Positions 7,883 through 18,170 of a DNA stretch of 64,000 nt are shown piece by piece. The stretch is from contig VGTI01000017.1 in the NCBI GenBank assembly GCA_016874735.1, positions 1 through 64,000 of the forward strand, read 5' to 3'. How positions within the stretch are numbered: the stretch's first letter is position 1; each line of letters starts with the position of its first letter. The translations under genes were made by a program, and so were the position numbers. Source of the DNA: Deltaproteobacteria bacterium (GTDB lineage: Bacteria; Bdellovibrionota_B; Oligoflexia; Oligoflexales; CAIYRB01). The notes under the pieces were generated by a model. It was given only the letters and a program-made list of their open reading frames with translations. It was not told the origin of the DNA and did no database searches.

Positions 7883-10294
7883 ATGACGCGGCATGGCGGC
7901 GGCCACTCAACTGTAGCGACCGGATCGGGCCCGCATGATGAGTTGCCCGAGTCAGTCAAAGCTGACCGCCAATCCCTGCGGGACTTGCTGTCGCGGCTGC
8001 GTGAACTTGGGATTATTGTCGATATCGGTCAGGGTAGAATCAAGGACTTTAGCCTCAATGTTCTTTTGGCACGGACGCAGCCGCTTTGGATTTTTCGACT
8101 ACGTCGTCTGGAACAGTGCCAGGATCAGGCGATACTTAAGATTTGCAAGCTACTCGACGAAAGCTTAAAAATTGCTGTTCTAGAGGATCACAAGGTAGCC
8201 GCAAAAATTGCGTCCACGCAATTACTACTTTCACTCCGTCACGGCGTCATGCCGTTTACAAGCAGGGCGCTGGCTTATTGGGGTTACTTCCGCATTGGTG
8301 GTTTCCTATTTGTGACAGCCGCGCTCCGTCGCGCTGTCCAGCAGGCCACGCGTCTTCTGTCCGATCATCGCTTTAGATCTTGGCAGCAGCCCATAGTCAG
8401 TGAATGGATGGGTTTTGTATTGCCATGGAGCTTCCCCAGAAAACTTACCCCTCGTCGCATTGAGCAACTTAAGTACAGTATACGCAGTAATTTGGATGTG
8501 AGTCTGACGCATTTGGCAAGCGAGTATGAACTAGCGGCGAACATGTTTGCCACAGAATCCTTAGATGTGGCTGTTAGCTGTCTAAGGTACTTGAAAGAGA
8601 CTATTACGGTCCATGCTGATTACGCTAGTAAAAGTCACGATTTTGGTCTTGCTGCAACTATTGCTAAACTTAGTCCAGGTGTCTCAATAGTGGCAAGCCC
8701 TAGTGGGAATGTGACTACAGATCCAGTAGGAGAGCAAAATGGGGTGATAAATCATTTTGCCTCGTCCTTCAAACTTTCCCTAGCAGCTGTCGTTGCAGTC
8801 GTGCTTCGTGACTACCCGACAGTCATTAAAACTAAAGCAATCATCAGATCAACAACCGACTCCAGAAATTGGCCAGCAATTCTCTCGCCGATTTGCTTCG
8901 TGCTCATCGTACACGCCAGTATTGCCGCTGTGTGGAGCCAGAAAATTGGTGTCAAAGCACGTCTACAACTTGCCCGCGAAATTGCCTTGGTCTTTAAGCT
9001 AGCATACGACCGAAAAGTTGGTTTTTCCTGGGCTAAGCATTTAATCCTCGGGGAGTTGGGTGTTGCTTGGGGGTTTAAGCACTTTTCCTACAACCAATTT
9101 AGGATGGCCAGACTCAAAGCGAAGGAGAATGGTTATCTCATGCCTCTGGCCGTCATTCAGGAGCGACTAGCGGTTCACAGTTTAAATTGTGGAGACCAGG
9201 AACTTGGTAGACGCCAGATGAAAGAGGCTCGGTCAATTTTCGCCCAGTGGGGGTCTGGATTAAAACTAAATCAACTTGATTACCAATACTCTTATTTGAA
9301 ATTGGGTCGGAAAAAGAAACGTATCGTTGGTAAAATAAACGCAGCGGAAGCGAAGTATCCACTGTCCGGACCATTGAATTTGCGGATGATCACGCCTCGG
9401 TCGAGTGACACCGCTACCAAATTTCACTTGCGCGATTTGCTGCAGCTGCTCAGCCCTGAAATGGGGGCTAGTACCCTGGCTAAAGAGAGCCTCACAAATC
9501 GCGTAGATAATTACCTAGAGTCGATCAAGCAAAAATCCTCTGAGGAAACGGTTCGAGAGATCAGCCGTCAGATGAATGAAAAGGCTAGAAAGCGTGCCGC
9601 AGAGGTTCCCTGTGGCCTGTTTGTTGCCTCCAATTACGTGCAAAGTGCCGCTTTATCAAGTGACTTTATCCTTACGGGTCATGATCAACTTAATCAGCTA
9701 TTTTTCTTTGGCCTAGGGGATGGGTGCGATCGCGACCGCTCTATGCTAATGCGCTCAATTGAGCTCAGCGGTGCATTTACAGGAGCGATCAGCGCGGCAG
9801 CAGAGATACAACATTGCTCTACGCTTGAGAGATTCAAAGTCGTGTGCGGAACCATAAATCGGATGATGAGTGAGGATCTCTCCGGTGATGCAGCGCCCTT
9901 CAGATTAAGTTTGTTTGTTGTCGAGCCCAAGAGTGGCGCCGGTTTTTATGTTAATGGCGGCAATCATCCAGCCTATGTGAAAAGGGGAGCCGACATTAAA
10001 ATACTAGGCGCTAGGGGGGCAGCGATTGACACAGCAGTGCTCGGCTGGGCTAGTTCCATATGGTCATTTACTCTCGAGCAGGGCGACATCTTATTCACTC
10101 ACACCAATGGTTTGCTCGGTAATCAATCGGGTGGTGCAGCGCTGTTTTCTCGCCGTAAAATTCGTCATGCCATGCTAAGGGCTAGTTCAGCTGAGGAGCT
10201 AGCGCGGGAATGTGCCAGTATGCTGAAGACTGGATTATCAGGCAACTTGCAAGACGATGCTGCTTACCTCATTATTTCCCGCCTACATCTCTGA
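7883..10294 (+). CDS. Helical-repeat protein with C-terminal SpoIIE/PP2C-like phosphatase domain
   Basis: About 803 aa. Roughly the first 560 residues are helical and not recognised; they resemble the TPR-like region found ahead of SpoIIE domains in large bacterial signalling proteins, but there is no kinase, ATPase or GAF domain. The last 230 residues match a SpoIIE-type Ser/Thr phosphatase: SSDFIL, FFGLGDG, GGNHPAYV, GDILFTHTNGL and DDAAYLII. The metal-binding Asp usually found in Y-[TS]-D-G is Asn742 here, so activity may be altered or lost. The start is uncertain: ATG 7883 is favoured over TTG 7796 (29 residues longer); neither has a strong ribosome binding site. Monocistronic, divergent from the TamA-like gene. 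Likely a signalling protein; target unknown. Confidence 0.7.
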   Translation: MTRHGGGHSTVATGSGPHDELPESVKADRQSLRDLLSRLRELGIIVDIGQGRIKDFSLNVLLARTQPLWIFRLRRLEQCQDQAILKICKLLDESLKIAVLEDHKVAAKIASTQLLLSLRHGVMPFTSRALAYWGYFRIGGFLFVTAALRRAVQQATRLLSDHRFRSWQQPIVSEWMGFVLPWSFPRKLTPRRIEQLKYSIRSNLDVSLTHLASEYELAANMFATESLDVAVSCLRYLKETITVHADYASKSHDFGLAATIAKLSPGVSIVASPSGNVTTDPVGEQNGVINHFASSFKLSLAAVVAVVLRDYPTVIKTKAIIRSTTDSRNWPAILSPICFVLIVHASIAAVWSQKIGVKARLQLAREIALVFKLAYDRKVGFSWAKHLILGELGVAWGFKHFSYNQFRMARLKAKENGYLMPLAVIQERLAVHSLNCGDQELGRRQMKEARSIFAQWGSGLKLNQLDYQYSYLKLGRKKKRIVGKINAAEAKYPLSGPLNLRMITPRSSDTATKFHLRDLLQLLSPEMGASTLAKESLTNRVDNYLESIKQKSSEETVREISRQMNEKARKRAAEVPCGLFVASNYVQSAALSSDFILTGHDQLNQLFFFGLGDGCDRDRSMLMRSIELSGAFTGAISAAAEIQHCSTLERFKVVCGTINRMMSEDLSGDAAPFRLSLFVVEPKSGAGFYVNGGNHPAYVKRGADIKILGARGAAIDTAVLGWASSIWSFTLEQGDILFTHTNGLLGNQSGGAALFSRRKIRHAMLRASSAEELARECASMLKTGLSGNLQDDAAYLIISRLHL

Positions 10295-10431
10295 TTGCCG
10301 AAACGCATCCCTGGCTTAAGCGCGGAACTTTGCAAAAAATTACTAAAGTTTTTCCCCAAAAATGCCGATAACGCCGAGCGTTCGCTGTAATGGTCGCTTC
10401 AAATTGACACGTGCGGAAGTGGGAATAGATT

Positions 10432-11796
10432 ATGCTTAAACCTCGATTATCTCAGTGGTATTCGTTCATTACGCTTATTGCTCTGACGTCTTTTGGGTGT
10501 AAAGACCGACGTGGCTCGGACCTTACAGAAAGGGCACCGGGCGGCGTAGCATCGACGCCTGACACTCGCGGATTCGTTGGGCCAGGGGAAAGTATCGGTG
10601 ACACTGAGCTCAAAATAAACATCAACGATTACATTAAGCCTGTTGGGCAGCCGTTCAAGTGGACTGACGACATGACAGACCGTGTCATGAGCAGCCTCCC
10701 GCAAACCTGCGACGATCAAAGCCCGGTCAAGCAGGGTGTGGTCGCGGTGGCTATAGGTGGACAATGTCGCCTACTCGAGTTTGCTGCCGCTCGCAAAGAG
10801 CTCGGTAGCCTCGGAGCCATGCTCGCAGACAATGGCACCAACTTGAGTGATGTCATCGAAAACGACGCAGGCTCACCCGAGATCAAGTCAGTTGATGCTG
10901 CGTCACCACGACTAGATTTGGGTCATATAGTGCAACAGCAGCAAGGTAACGCCGAGAAATCGTCGATGAACTACGGCAAGGGCCTTGGCCTCACTTACGA
11001 GGCCGATGCAGGTTGGCGCGGAGGTGCCAAAAATTATTTGATTGGCAGTGAGCAGTTTGCAGCATCGGCGACAGGTTACTTTTTCGCAAGGAACCGGGGT
11101 GCCCTTGCAGTTCATTCTTCGGCAGACTTGACCGGCAAAGCATTTGGCGTCCAACGTTCGTTGATATTCACTAAGCTAGACGCAAGTGCTGAAAATGATA
11201 ATCCAAATTTTGATGCTGCGATCATGGTATTCGGGCAGGAAGTGCTGCGCCAGAATTTTAGTGGTCCTGGTATTGCAATCTCTAAAAATCTGTTCACAGC
11301 GAGTCACAATCTGCCAGGTAAGCTCAGATTCGCTGTCGGCCCAGTCCCCTTCAGTGTGAGTTGGTCATTCCGCGTCACAGGTGCCGTTCCCGTGACGGTG
11401 ACAGCACGGCCGATGGCCTTAACTGCTGGGATCAATCCAAACATCGGGACCACAGTGGGCCTTGAAGGCAGTGCCGACATCATGATTGCTCGCGCGGGTG
11501 TTGGGGGTAGCTTGTCCGTTGCCAGTGGAGTGCTCGCTGGCATTACAACGGCGCAATTGAAAACCGGTAAAGATAGTAAACAAAATTTATGTTACGGCGG
11601 AGATTTAAGTTTCCGGCTGAGTAATCTTCTCGGTGGTCGACTGGGCGCTTTTGCTGAGATTGGCAAACCAGGATCCAAGCTAGGGCGCATACCGGGTGGC
11701 TGGCACGGTGACTTTAACTTTGTCACATGGACGGGAACCGGTTACGATCTCAAGATATTAGACGCTAAGGATCATTGTTTCACCGAAGAGACTTGA
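10432..11796 (+). CDS. Orphan lipoprotein
   Basis: A 454-aa exported protein, probably lipidated. A short N-terminus and hydrophobic stretch end at TSFGC (Cys23), followed by charged residues. From about residue 170 the chain is rich in Gly, Ala and alternating hydrophobics (for example VPFSVSWSFRVTGAVPVTV), suggesting a beta-rich fold. I do not recognise the family. GTGGGA lies 7 nt before the ATG. It is followed 46 bp downstream by the HEAT-repeat gene on the same strand, so the two may be co-transcribed. Confidence 0.7.
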   Translation: MLKPRLSQWYSFITLIALTSFGCKDRRGSDLTERAPGGVASTPDTRGFVGPGESIGDTELKININDYIKPVGQPFKWTDDMTDRVMSSLPQTCDDQSPVKQGVVAVAIGGQCRLLEFAAARKELGSLGAMLADNGTNLSDVIENDAGSPEIKSVDAASPRLDLGHIVQQQQGNAEKSSMNYGKGLGLTYEADAGWRGGAKNYLIGSEQFAASATGYFFARNRGALAVHSSADLTGKAFGVQRSLIFTKLDASAENDNPNFDAAIMVFGQEVLRQNFSGPGIAISKNLFTASHNLPGKLRFAVGPVPFSVSWSFRVTGAVPVTVTARPMALTAGINPNIGTTVGLEGSADIMIARAGVGGSLSVASGVLAGITTAQLKTGKDSKQNLCYGGDLSFRLSNLLGGRLGAFAEIGKPGSKLGRIPGGWHGDFNFVTWTGTGYDLKILDAKDHCFTEET

Positions 11797-11842
11797 TGTG
11801 CCCTCACTAGCCTGAGCCGTCAAGCATACTTCGGATTAGGGG

Positions 11843-13789
11843 GTGTGCTTGACTGGTAGACGCTGGCTCTGGACCATGGCTGTCACGGTAGCGGCTCTTA
11901 CCATTGGGATGGTATGGGCGGCTAGGGATCGATGGAGTTCCCTTTATAGCAACAGGCTCACTGTCAACGAGCAGATGATCAAAAGCGTATGGTCCTACCT
12001 CAAGCCAGGAGTGACCCGTTACTATCAGGTTGAGCTTGCGAGTACAGCTTTCATGCGGAAAGGCGCTGAGAGTAGTAAGGCAAATGACGGTCAGCCTGAC
12101 ATCGAGGTGAAGCTCACGGGCCGCCTTGCTCTGGAGTGGGATGCTGCCTCGCCCGGGGACGTGATACGCCTGCGATTTGAACCGAGTCCGTCGTTGAATC
12201 TGAGGCAGGTCAATGAGTCTAATGACTTTCCGCCCGAGTCGGCTACGATCAGCTCTCTGATCATCGGTATTCCATTTCGCATGAATGCGCGTGGGCAATT
12301 AACATACGCGGAAGCATCGATGTCTGGTGATCGATTCGCTATCCAGCTCCTGCGTCAAATTGCTGCGGTTATGCAAGTGTGCATGCCGGAGGATCAGTCG
12401 CAGAAGTCTTGGGACTGCGACGAACAAGATGGTAGTGGTATTTACCATGCCCATTATGAGACGGTGACTCAATCTGCTCCTTTGTCATTAACTAGAGTCA
12501 AAAGCGGCTATGCGTTACTCCAAGCAATGAACGATGGTGTCTCGCCCCCTCCTCTCAAAGGGACACTAAGCGGCGAGGGATCAATCGAGCTCGGTACAGA
12601 TCACTCGATGCCTCAGACGGTCTCTGGACATGAGGAGGCACTCGTGACGATCATTGTGGATGGTGGTGAAATACAGTCAAATGCTCGCACTACGTATAGC
12701 ATACGCGTTGACGGGGAGTTGGTAGAGTCATATAACGCAGCAACTTCTCAACCCAGTCAAAGTCCTGGAGCTAGCGAGTCGCCTCCAGCGCAAAAAGTTG
12801 TCATCAATGACAGCGGTGATTCACTAAAAAGAGCGGCCCAGGAGCGCTTCGGCAATGTCGTGGCCCATGACATCCTTAAAGAGTTTGAGGGCGTTCGCAA
12901 TAGTGACAGTCCGAGCCGAGCTCAGGCTGCGCGTGACGTCTACGATAAACTGGTAGGTTATGTGAGGACGCATGACACAGAGTTGGGCGACATTTTGAAA
13001 ACTTTGTCCGGCCGCGCGGCTGATGACCCTTGGCTTCGTGAAGTGTTAAGTGCCTTGGCTTACGTAGGATGCAAAGAGTGCCAGAGGCATCTTGTAAATG
13101 AGGTGATGGCAAGGGAATCGGAACCAGCCTTTGCCAGTGATCTACTGAGCTTGCTGGCGCAGCCGGCGCAACCTAGTGCAGATGTGGAGGCCGCCCTGCG
13201 ACGCCTTACCGAGTCACCGCAACCAGTGATTCACGATATGGCTGAGTTAGCGCTGGGCACCGTTGGCTACAAGTTACGAGATTCTGATCAGCCTCGGTCG
13301 ACGGCTATATATCAACAGTATGCCGATAAGTTTAGGCAAGCTCAGGATGTTAATGCTCAAATGGCTGCTCTGTCAGTTTTAGGGAATATTGGTGACGAAG
13401 GCGTAGTCGACGCACTCAAGCCGTGGGTAGTATCCAGTGATCACATCCGTCGCGAAGCGGCGGCTAGAGCTTTGCGTAATCTAAGGTCAGACGGGGCGCG
13501 CCAGATGCTAATTTCGATGCTGGCGGATGATGCGGTTAGCGTGCGTCGTGCCGCCGTCCAATCGATAGCCCAAATGCCTAAGTCAGATAATGCGCTGAAA
13601 GCGTTGTCTGATAGATTCGCGAGCGAAAAGTCGGCGCTTGTGCGCCAGCCCATGGTTCAGGATTTAGCTCGCTATTTACGTGACACGCCCAAGGCCCAAG
13701 AAGTTGTCAAGGCGGCGGCAAATTCAGATGCCGACCCAGACGTTCGCCTGACGGCAACGAACGCATTGATCATGTACGGCATTCCCTGA
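11843..13789 (+). CDS. Exported protein with vitellogenin-like N-region and HEAT repeats
   Basis: 648 aa, GTG start after GGATTAGGGG. An N-terminal hydrophobic segment (MAVTVAALTIGMVWAA) is a signal peptide or anchor. Residues 35-280 form a beta-rich region whose opening (WSYLKPGVTRYYQVEL) and overall layout recall the N-terminal sheet of large lipid-transfer proteins (vitellogenin type). Residues 320-648 are alpha-helical HEAT-like repeats, clearest at ALSVLGNIGDEGVVDALKPW and REAAARALRNLRSDGARQML. A beta-barrel followed by a helical solenoid is the layout of eukaryotic lipoprotein N-modules and some bacterial relatives. A role in periplasmic lipid or lipoprotein handling is inference, though its place between tamA and tamB fits. 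Convergent with tamB, 30 bp apart. Confidence 0.65.
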   Translation: MCLTGRRWLWTMAVTVAALTIGMVWAARDRWSSLYSNRLTVNEQMIKSVWSYLKPGVTRYYQVELASTAFMRKGAESSKANDGQPDIEVKLTGRLALEWDAASPGDVIRLRFEPSPSLNLRQVNESNDFPPESATISSLIIGIPFRMNARGQLTYAEASMSGDRFAIQLLRQIAAVMQVCMPEDQSQKSWDCDEQDGSGIYHAHYETVTQSAPLSLTRVKSGYALLQAMNDGVSPPPLKGTLSGEGSIELGTDHSMPQTVSGHEEALVTIIVDGGEIQSNARTTYSIRVDGELVESYNAATSQPSQSPGASESPPAQKVVINDSGDSLKRAAQERFGNVVAHDILKEFEGVRNSDSPSRAQAARDVYDKLVGYVRTHDTELGDILKTLSGRAADDPWLREVLSALAYVGCKECQRHLVNEVMARESEPAFASDLLSLLAQPAQPSADVEAALRRLTESPQPVIHDMAELALGTVGYKLRDSDQPRSTAIYQQYADKFRQAQDVNAQMAALSVLGNIGDEGVVDALKPWVVSSDHIRREAAARALRNLRSDGARQMLISMLADDAVSVRRAAVQSIAQMPKSDNALKALSDRFASEKSALVRQPMVQDLARYLRDTPKAQEVVKAAANSDADPDVRLTATNALIMYGIP

Positions 13790-13819
13790 TCTGTGAGAGT
13801 CTGACTCCTCAGGTGCAAT

Positions 13820-16800
13820 TCATTCGAATGAAAAGCGGAATTTAAGGTTGACTCTAGAGTCTCCTTCGATGTTGCCCGGCGTATTTTGCGTCGGCAAGGC
13901 GTCCTTATTACGCAGAACTTCGTGTATACCTGAGACATATATATTTTCGTTCACGTTATATTCTAGTGAAACCTGGCTGGTCGCTTGATCTGTCCTGAGA
14001 ACCACGTCCAAATTTTCGCCCAAATCAAATGGCAAATTGAGTCGAGGTACCGGGCTGCCGTCTGTGGAAGGGTGGGTGTCGATATAGACGTTGCGCACGA
14101 CGCTTTGACCAGAGGCATCGAGTAGCTTTTCGACGGGCTCTTCAAATTGACCGAGTAAAATATTAGCAGCTTCGCTAGTCGCCGCACTCTGCGTTTGCTG
14201 ACCCATGGATTGACTCTCCTGGGGTAACTTGCCGCGCGACAGTAATACTAAAATCTCGAGTTTGCTAATAGCATTCCCATTTTCTCTTGTAGGCGGATCG
14301 ACAGAGAATTCGACGGTAGGATTTGATGCACGACCACTTATGCCAAGGTACACGCGATATATATCGACATCGCTGACAGCCAGGATATCTAGACTTGGGT
14401 CAGCCTTGATGGGGTCGTCAAAAATCACAAGACCACGAGTAATTTTGAAATCCTGTTTGTAGGTGAATTTGCCTTTGTCTACTTCTAGTTGACCTGACAG
14501 CACCGGATTCTTGTCGGTTCCTTTGATGCGCAGATCGGTTGACATCTGCACCTGAAGGTTTCGGTTGTGAATGTTTATGCTTTGATTTGCGCCGACGTTT
14601 AAATCAAGGGTTAAAATTGGTTTTTCATCCAAGGACGATGAGCCGATGGACTTTTGCCTTAAGGCGTTCACAATCTCGTTACGAATATCGACCTCGCGTG
14701 TTGAACGAGCACGATTAATGACGATATCTCCTGCGAGTTTAAATGGCATCCCCTGTCCGGATACTACGAGATTACCGCTGATCTGAGATTCAAAGTTTTT
14801 AATAAAGGCGACCGGATACACAACAGTTGCATCACTTAGGTTGATATCCAAATGAGATTCCGTGTTGCTCACGCCACCTAAATTGATACTGCCCGAGGCC
14901 GAGACAGAGCCTGTACCTTTTTCTGCAGCAAGCTTGTCAATGATGACGCGGCCGTCTTTATAAGCAGCTTTCAACTTGATATTGCGAAACGCTGGTCTAA
15001 TTTCAGCGATCCCTACCGAGAGAGGGCGCCAGGTTGCTGCGGTTAGATCGTTTGCAGCGAGGTCACTGAATTCGACGATTGGTCGTGGCTCGGTTACAGA
15101 TCCAAAAATGGATCCGATAATATTGACTTTGCCTTCAGCAGTATCTACATCTTGGACGAACTCCTTGATAATTCCGGCATCGACGACACTTTCGAAAAAT
15201 AAGCCGAGACGTTCCGGGGGGCGGCTATCTTTAGTAGTGATCCGTGCCTGCATATACTTACCACTTAAAAAGAGATCCCGATTATTATCGAAGCGCCAAC
15301 CCTTTTTGGTGAATAGGAGCTTAACGGGTTGATCTTGTCGCACCTGAATAGTTCTAGTTTGGCTTGCGATATCATTGACGAAATTGGCCCTGAGATCATT
15401 GATCGTGAGATCGCCGACGGAATGCCAGAAGTCATTGAAGATGCCTTTAAGGTGCCAGTCTCCGGTGAAATAAAGGTAATTGCGAGGATCATCCCTTAGT
15501 AGAGAGGATCCAAGAACACGCAAATCGTAACGATGACAACTTATGTACCACTCAAATGGAACACCATTTTGCGATAGATCAAACGAAAGTCGCCCGTCGA
15601 GAGCGTTACCAGCCTGGTTTACAACCAAATCAAAGCGACTACCTGTGGAGAAGCCTCTCAAGTTGATAGCTGTCATTTGCATGCCGAAGATGGCAGGTCT
15701 TTCAATTGCGGCAGTGAAACTGCCCTGCATGGATTCCAAGGTACCCGAATAATCGGCCTGACCTACAATCAGCCCCTTCATGCCACGTGGGCGTAGATAC
15801 TCACCCACGTAGGGAAAGTTGCTAAGGTGATCCCTTTCTGAGTCACTTGTACGTCCGCTCGATGGCAGTGGACCTTTTTGGGACAATGTACGTGCACTGA
15901 TCGAGAGCTTATCAGATGGATGTAAGCCCAGTACATAAAGAGGATGCTTGGCGCTCTCGGCATATGCCAGATTAAATGGTGTGGATCTTTGATGCGCAAC
16001 TTTGCCAGTCAAGCTTAAACTGTTGATATTTACGACTAGGTTTTGGGTGCGCCATCCCCTCTTGTCCGCCACAACGTTAGTATCTAACATGGTGACCAGA
16101 GTCTCGCCATTGAGTCGCGCATCTTTGGCTGTAAGGTTGAGCTTAGCTTCTCCTGCAAGCATCTGTAGTAGTGGGCCTTGATAGGTTCCTGATAAGTTTC
16201 TGATCTCGGCGCTAAAATCATTGTCAGGGTCAATAGCATTAGCAATGGCTCGTACGACGTCACGCGAGAGATCTGCTATTTCGATACTGGTTTTGATTGG
16301 CATCTCAGAGGTTGAAATATCGAGCTGCCCATTCGGTAATTCGATGCTGCCACCCTCGACGGGATATGCCTCGATATCACGCCAGCTCAGAATATTATCG
16401 ACGTACTTAATCGATCCCGTGACGACCCCAAATGGAATATGACTCACTGCGACGTCGCTCTGATCTAGTCGGGCATCCAAGACAATTTGATCAAAAGGCC
16501 CACTAAGTTTCGCATCAATACTACCAGTGCCAGATATGGGTTGCTGAATGAAGTATTCCGCCAACCTAAGATCAGCGTCGCGGGTACCGATGTGGATATC
16601 AGTCTTGCCAGGCCCAGCAAATTGGAGGCCTCCGGCAATCTGGATATTAGTTTTAGCGGGAGCAATGTGTTTGCCAGTGGCAAGGTCAGTTTTTGTGTTT
16701 TCATCAATGCATGTAGCTTTCGTCCCCGTAAGATCAAGCTGGCTCGATGTAACAAGGAGTAGGAGATCAACTTGGCATGAGGGTGATCTCGGGAATTTAG

Positions 16801-18130
16801 TTAGTGGAAGAGGAATACTTGGGACGACAATGTCTGATGCATTAACTTTGGCCGTTGTTGTCAGGGTAAAAGGATCACCCTTACCTTTGATGCGAATATT
16901 CTTACCAGTTATTGCTAAGTCGACGAGGCGACTATCGACATCCAGGGATTCCAGCAAGTCGACGAGGTGCAACTTGTCAGCATCCAGGGTAAAGTCGAGA
17001 TCGAGATCGCGATTTAATTTGATGGCGCCGCCACCCCTGGCAACCCTAGTCTTATCTACTATAATCTCGATGTCGGGCAGGCTTACGGCATTTTCGTCGA
17101 TGGCAAAGCTAGTATGCGAGTCCAGTAGCCTGAAGCCGTAAAGACGAGCATCAACAGATTTGCCTTTTCCAGTCACCTTGAATTGAGGGGATGCCTGACC
17201 TGTAAATGGTATATCGAGGTCGAGACGGAAATCTCCATCGATCCGACCATGAGTATCTGGTAGCTCTAAATAAGAGCCTAGAAGGGACATGTCTGCGGAG
17301 CCTCTATGATCTAAGTAGAACTGGACTCCAGTTACTAGCGGATTGCGTCCTTCTGTGGTTTTCAGCTCACCGTTACCCTCGCCGGTGAAGTTCACACGTT
17401 CACCGTGGATCAAAAGATCCGTGAGGCTAAGCAGCCTATCGTTGAGGGCTAAGCGGCCCGCCAACTTTGTAGATTCAAGCATTGAGGACGGTCCAACGGA
17501 CAGGTCGACAGCCTTAATGTCGAAGTCCAAACTCATCTTGCGCCATGATCGGTAATCAAAAATCGCGTCCAAGGCTCCTACAGCCAAAGTGAGATAACTT
17601 GGCGAAATGGGCGGTGAGAACAGCGGCTGTTCGACGTAGAGCTTGGCATTGATCAATGCTATCCGGCTCACCGGTAAATCGAAACGCGGTGGCCAGTTTA
17701 GTTGATCGTCGTCAGTTACCCGTTGATGTTGCGGTATTTTGGGATCGGGTTTTATCAGGGAACTCAGTGCTGCTGGAGGCGGCCAAATGATGGTTGGATC
17801 GTTCAACTCGACGTTTGATAAGCGCAGTTCGCCCAGAATAAGGCTCCAGATAGAGATGCGTGTCCGCAGTTGCGGTACGGTGACCATGGGCTGGTCGGCC
17901 GCATCACTAGCAGCGACTTTTAGGCCATAAATATCTAGGCCAGCGGGTAGCAGTGAAACTTTCAGAGCTTGAAAGTTGACGGTTAAATTCGTGTGCTTGG
18001 TGACCTGTTCGTTGATGATGACGCGGATGAGTCTGTGTGTGTAGGGGTTATCTATGATCAAATTAGCAAAAAACGCCGTCAAGCCCACTATCGTGAGCGT
18101 GATGACAAGTTTTCTTAGGCCTTTGATCAT
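13820..18130 (-). CDS. tamB: TamB-like translocation/assembly module protein
   Basis: A 1436-aa AsmA/TamB-superfamily protein. One N-terminal transmembrane helix (residues about 8-27, LVITLTIVGLTAFFANLII) anchors it in the inner membrane. The rest is a long beta-rich periplasmic part expected to form a hydrophobic-grooved bridge to the outer membrane. The C-terminal 250 residues match the TamB domain (DUF490): LEVDKGKFTYKQDFKITRG, then SRGKLPQES and the closing VNLKFRFSF. Family members move phospholipids between membranes and help insert outer-membrane proteins with TamA. It is the last gene of an apparent operon behind the ExeA-like ATPase (40 bp gap) and the receiver/helical-repeat gene, an unusual setting. 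Confidence 0.88.
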   Translation of the reverse strand: MIKGLRKLVITLTIVGLTAFFANLIIDNPYTHRLIRVIINEQVTKHTNLTVNFQALKVSLLPAGLDIYGLKVAASDAADQPMVTVPQLRTRISIWSLILGELRLSNVELNDPTIIWPPPAALSSLIKPDPKIPQHQRVTDDDQLNWPPRFDLPVSRIALINAKLYVEQPLFSPPISPSYLTLAVGALDAIFDYRSWRKMSLDFDIKAVDLSVGPSSMLESTKLAGRLALNDRLLSLTDLLIHGERVNFTGEGNGELKTTEGRNPLVTGVQFYLDHRGSADMSLLGSYLELPDTHGRIDGDFRLDLDIPFTGQASPQFKVTGKGKSVDARLYGFRLLDSHTSFAIDENAVSLPDIEIIVDKTRVARGGGAIKLNRDLDLDFTLDADKLHLVDLLESLDVDSRLVDLAITGKNIRIKGKGDPFTLTTTAKVNASDIVVPSIPLPLTKFPRSPSCQVDLLLLVTSSQLDLTGTKATCIDENTKTDLATGKHIAPAKTNIQIAGGLQFAGPGKTDIHIGTRDADLRLAEYFIQQPISGTGSIDAKLSGPFDQIVLDARLDQSDVAVSHIPFGVVTGSIKYVDNILSWRDIEAYPVEGGSIELPNGQLDISTSEMPIKTSIEIADLSRDVVRAIANAIDPDNDFSAEIRNLSGTYQGPLLQMLAGEAKLNLTAKDARLNGETLVTMLDTNVVADKRGWRTQNLVVNINSLSLTGKVAHQRSTPFNLAYAESAKHPLYVLGLHPSDKLSISARTLSQKGPLPSSGRTSDSERDHLSNFPYVGEYLRPRGMKGLIVGQADYSGTLESMQGSFTAAIERPAIFGMQMTAINLRGFSTGSRFDLVVNQAGNALDGRLSFDLSQNGVPFEWYISCHRYDLRVLGSSLLRDDPRNYLYFTGDWHLKGIFNDFWHSVGDLTINDLRANFVNDIASQTRTIQVRQDQPVKLLFTKKGWRFDNNRDLFLSGKYMQARITTKDSRPPERLGLFFESVVDAGIIKEFVQDVDTAEGKVNIIGSIFGSVTEPRPIVEFSDLAANDLTAATWRPLSVGIAEIRPAFRNIKLKAAYKDGRVIIDKLAAEKGTGSVSASGSINLGGVSNTESHLDINLSDATVVYPVAFIKNFESQISGNLVVSGQGMPFKLAGDIVINRARSTREVDIRNEIVNALRQKSIGSSSLDEKPILTLDLNVGANQSINIHNRNLQVQMSTDLRIKGTDKNPVLSGQLEVDKGKFTYKQDFKITRGLVIFDDPIKADPSLDILAVSDVDIYRVYLGISGRASNPTVEFSVDPPTRENGNAISKLEILVLLSRGKLPQESQSMGQQTQSAATSEAANILLGQFEEPVEKLLDASGQSVVRNVYIDTHPSTDGSPVPRLNLPFDLGENLDVVLRTDQATSQVSLEYNVNENIYVSGIHEVLRNKDALPTQNTPGNIEGDSRVNLKFRFSFE

Positions 18131-18170
18131 GCTGCGTGTGCTGAACTCATTTTATAATTAGCGTTAGGCC

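Noticed and set aside
10404-10431. Perfect TTGACA with 16-nt spacer and TAGATT
   Set aside because: The -10 box abuts the ATG at 10432, so transcription would start inside the gene, which has its own Shine-Dalgarno; probably chance.
16548-17141. 197-codon plus-strand frame inside tamB
   Set aside because: Antisense to a well-supported gene, biased composition (Ser/Arg/Leu), no domain and no ribosome binding site.
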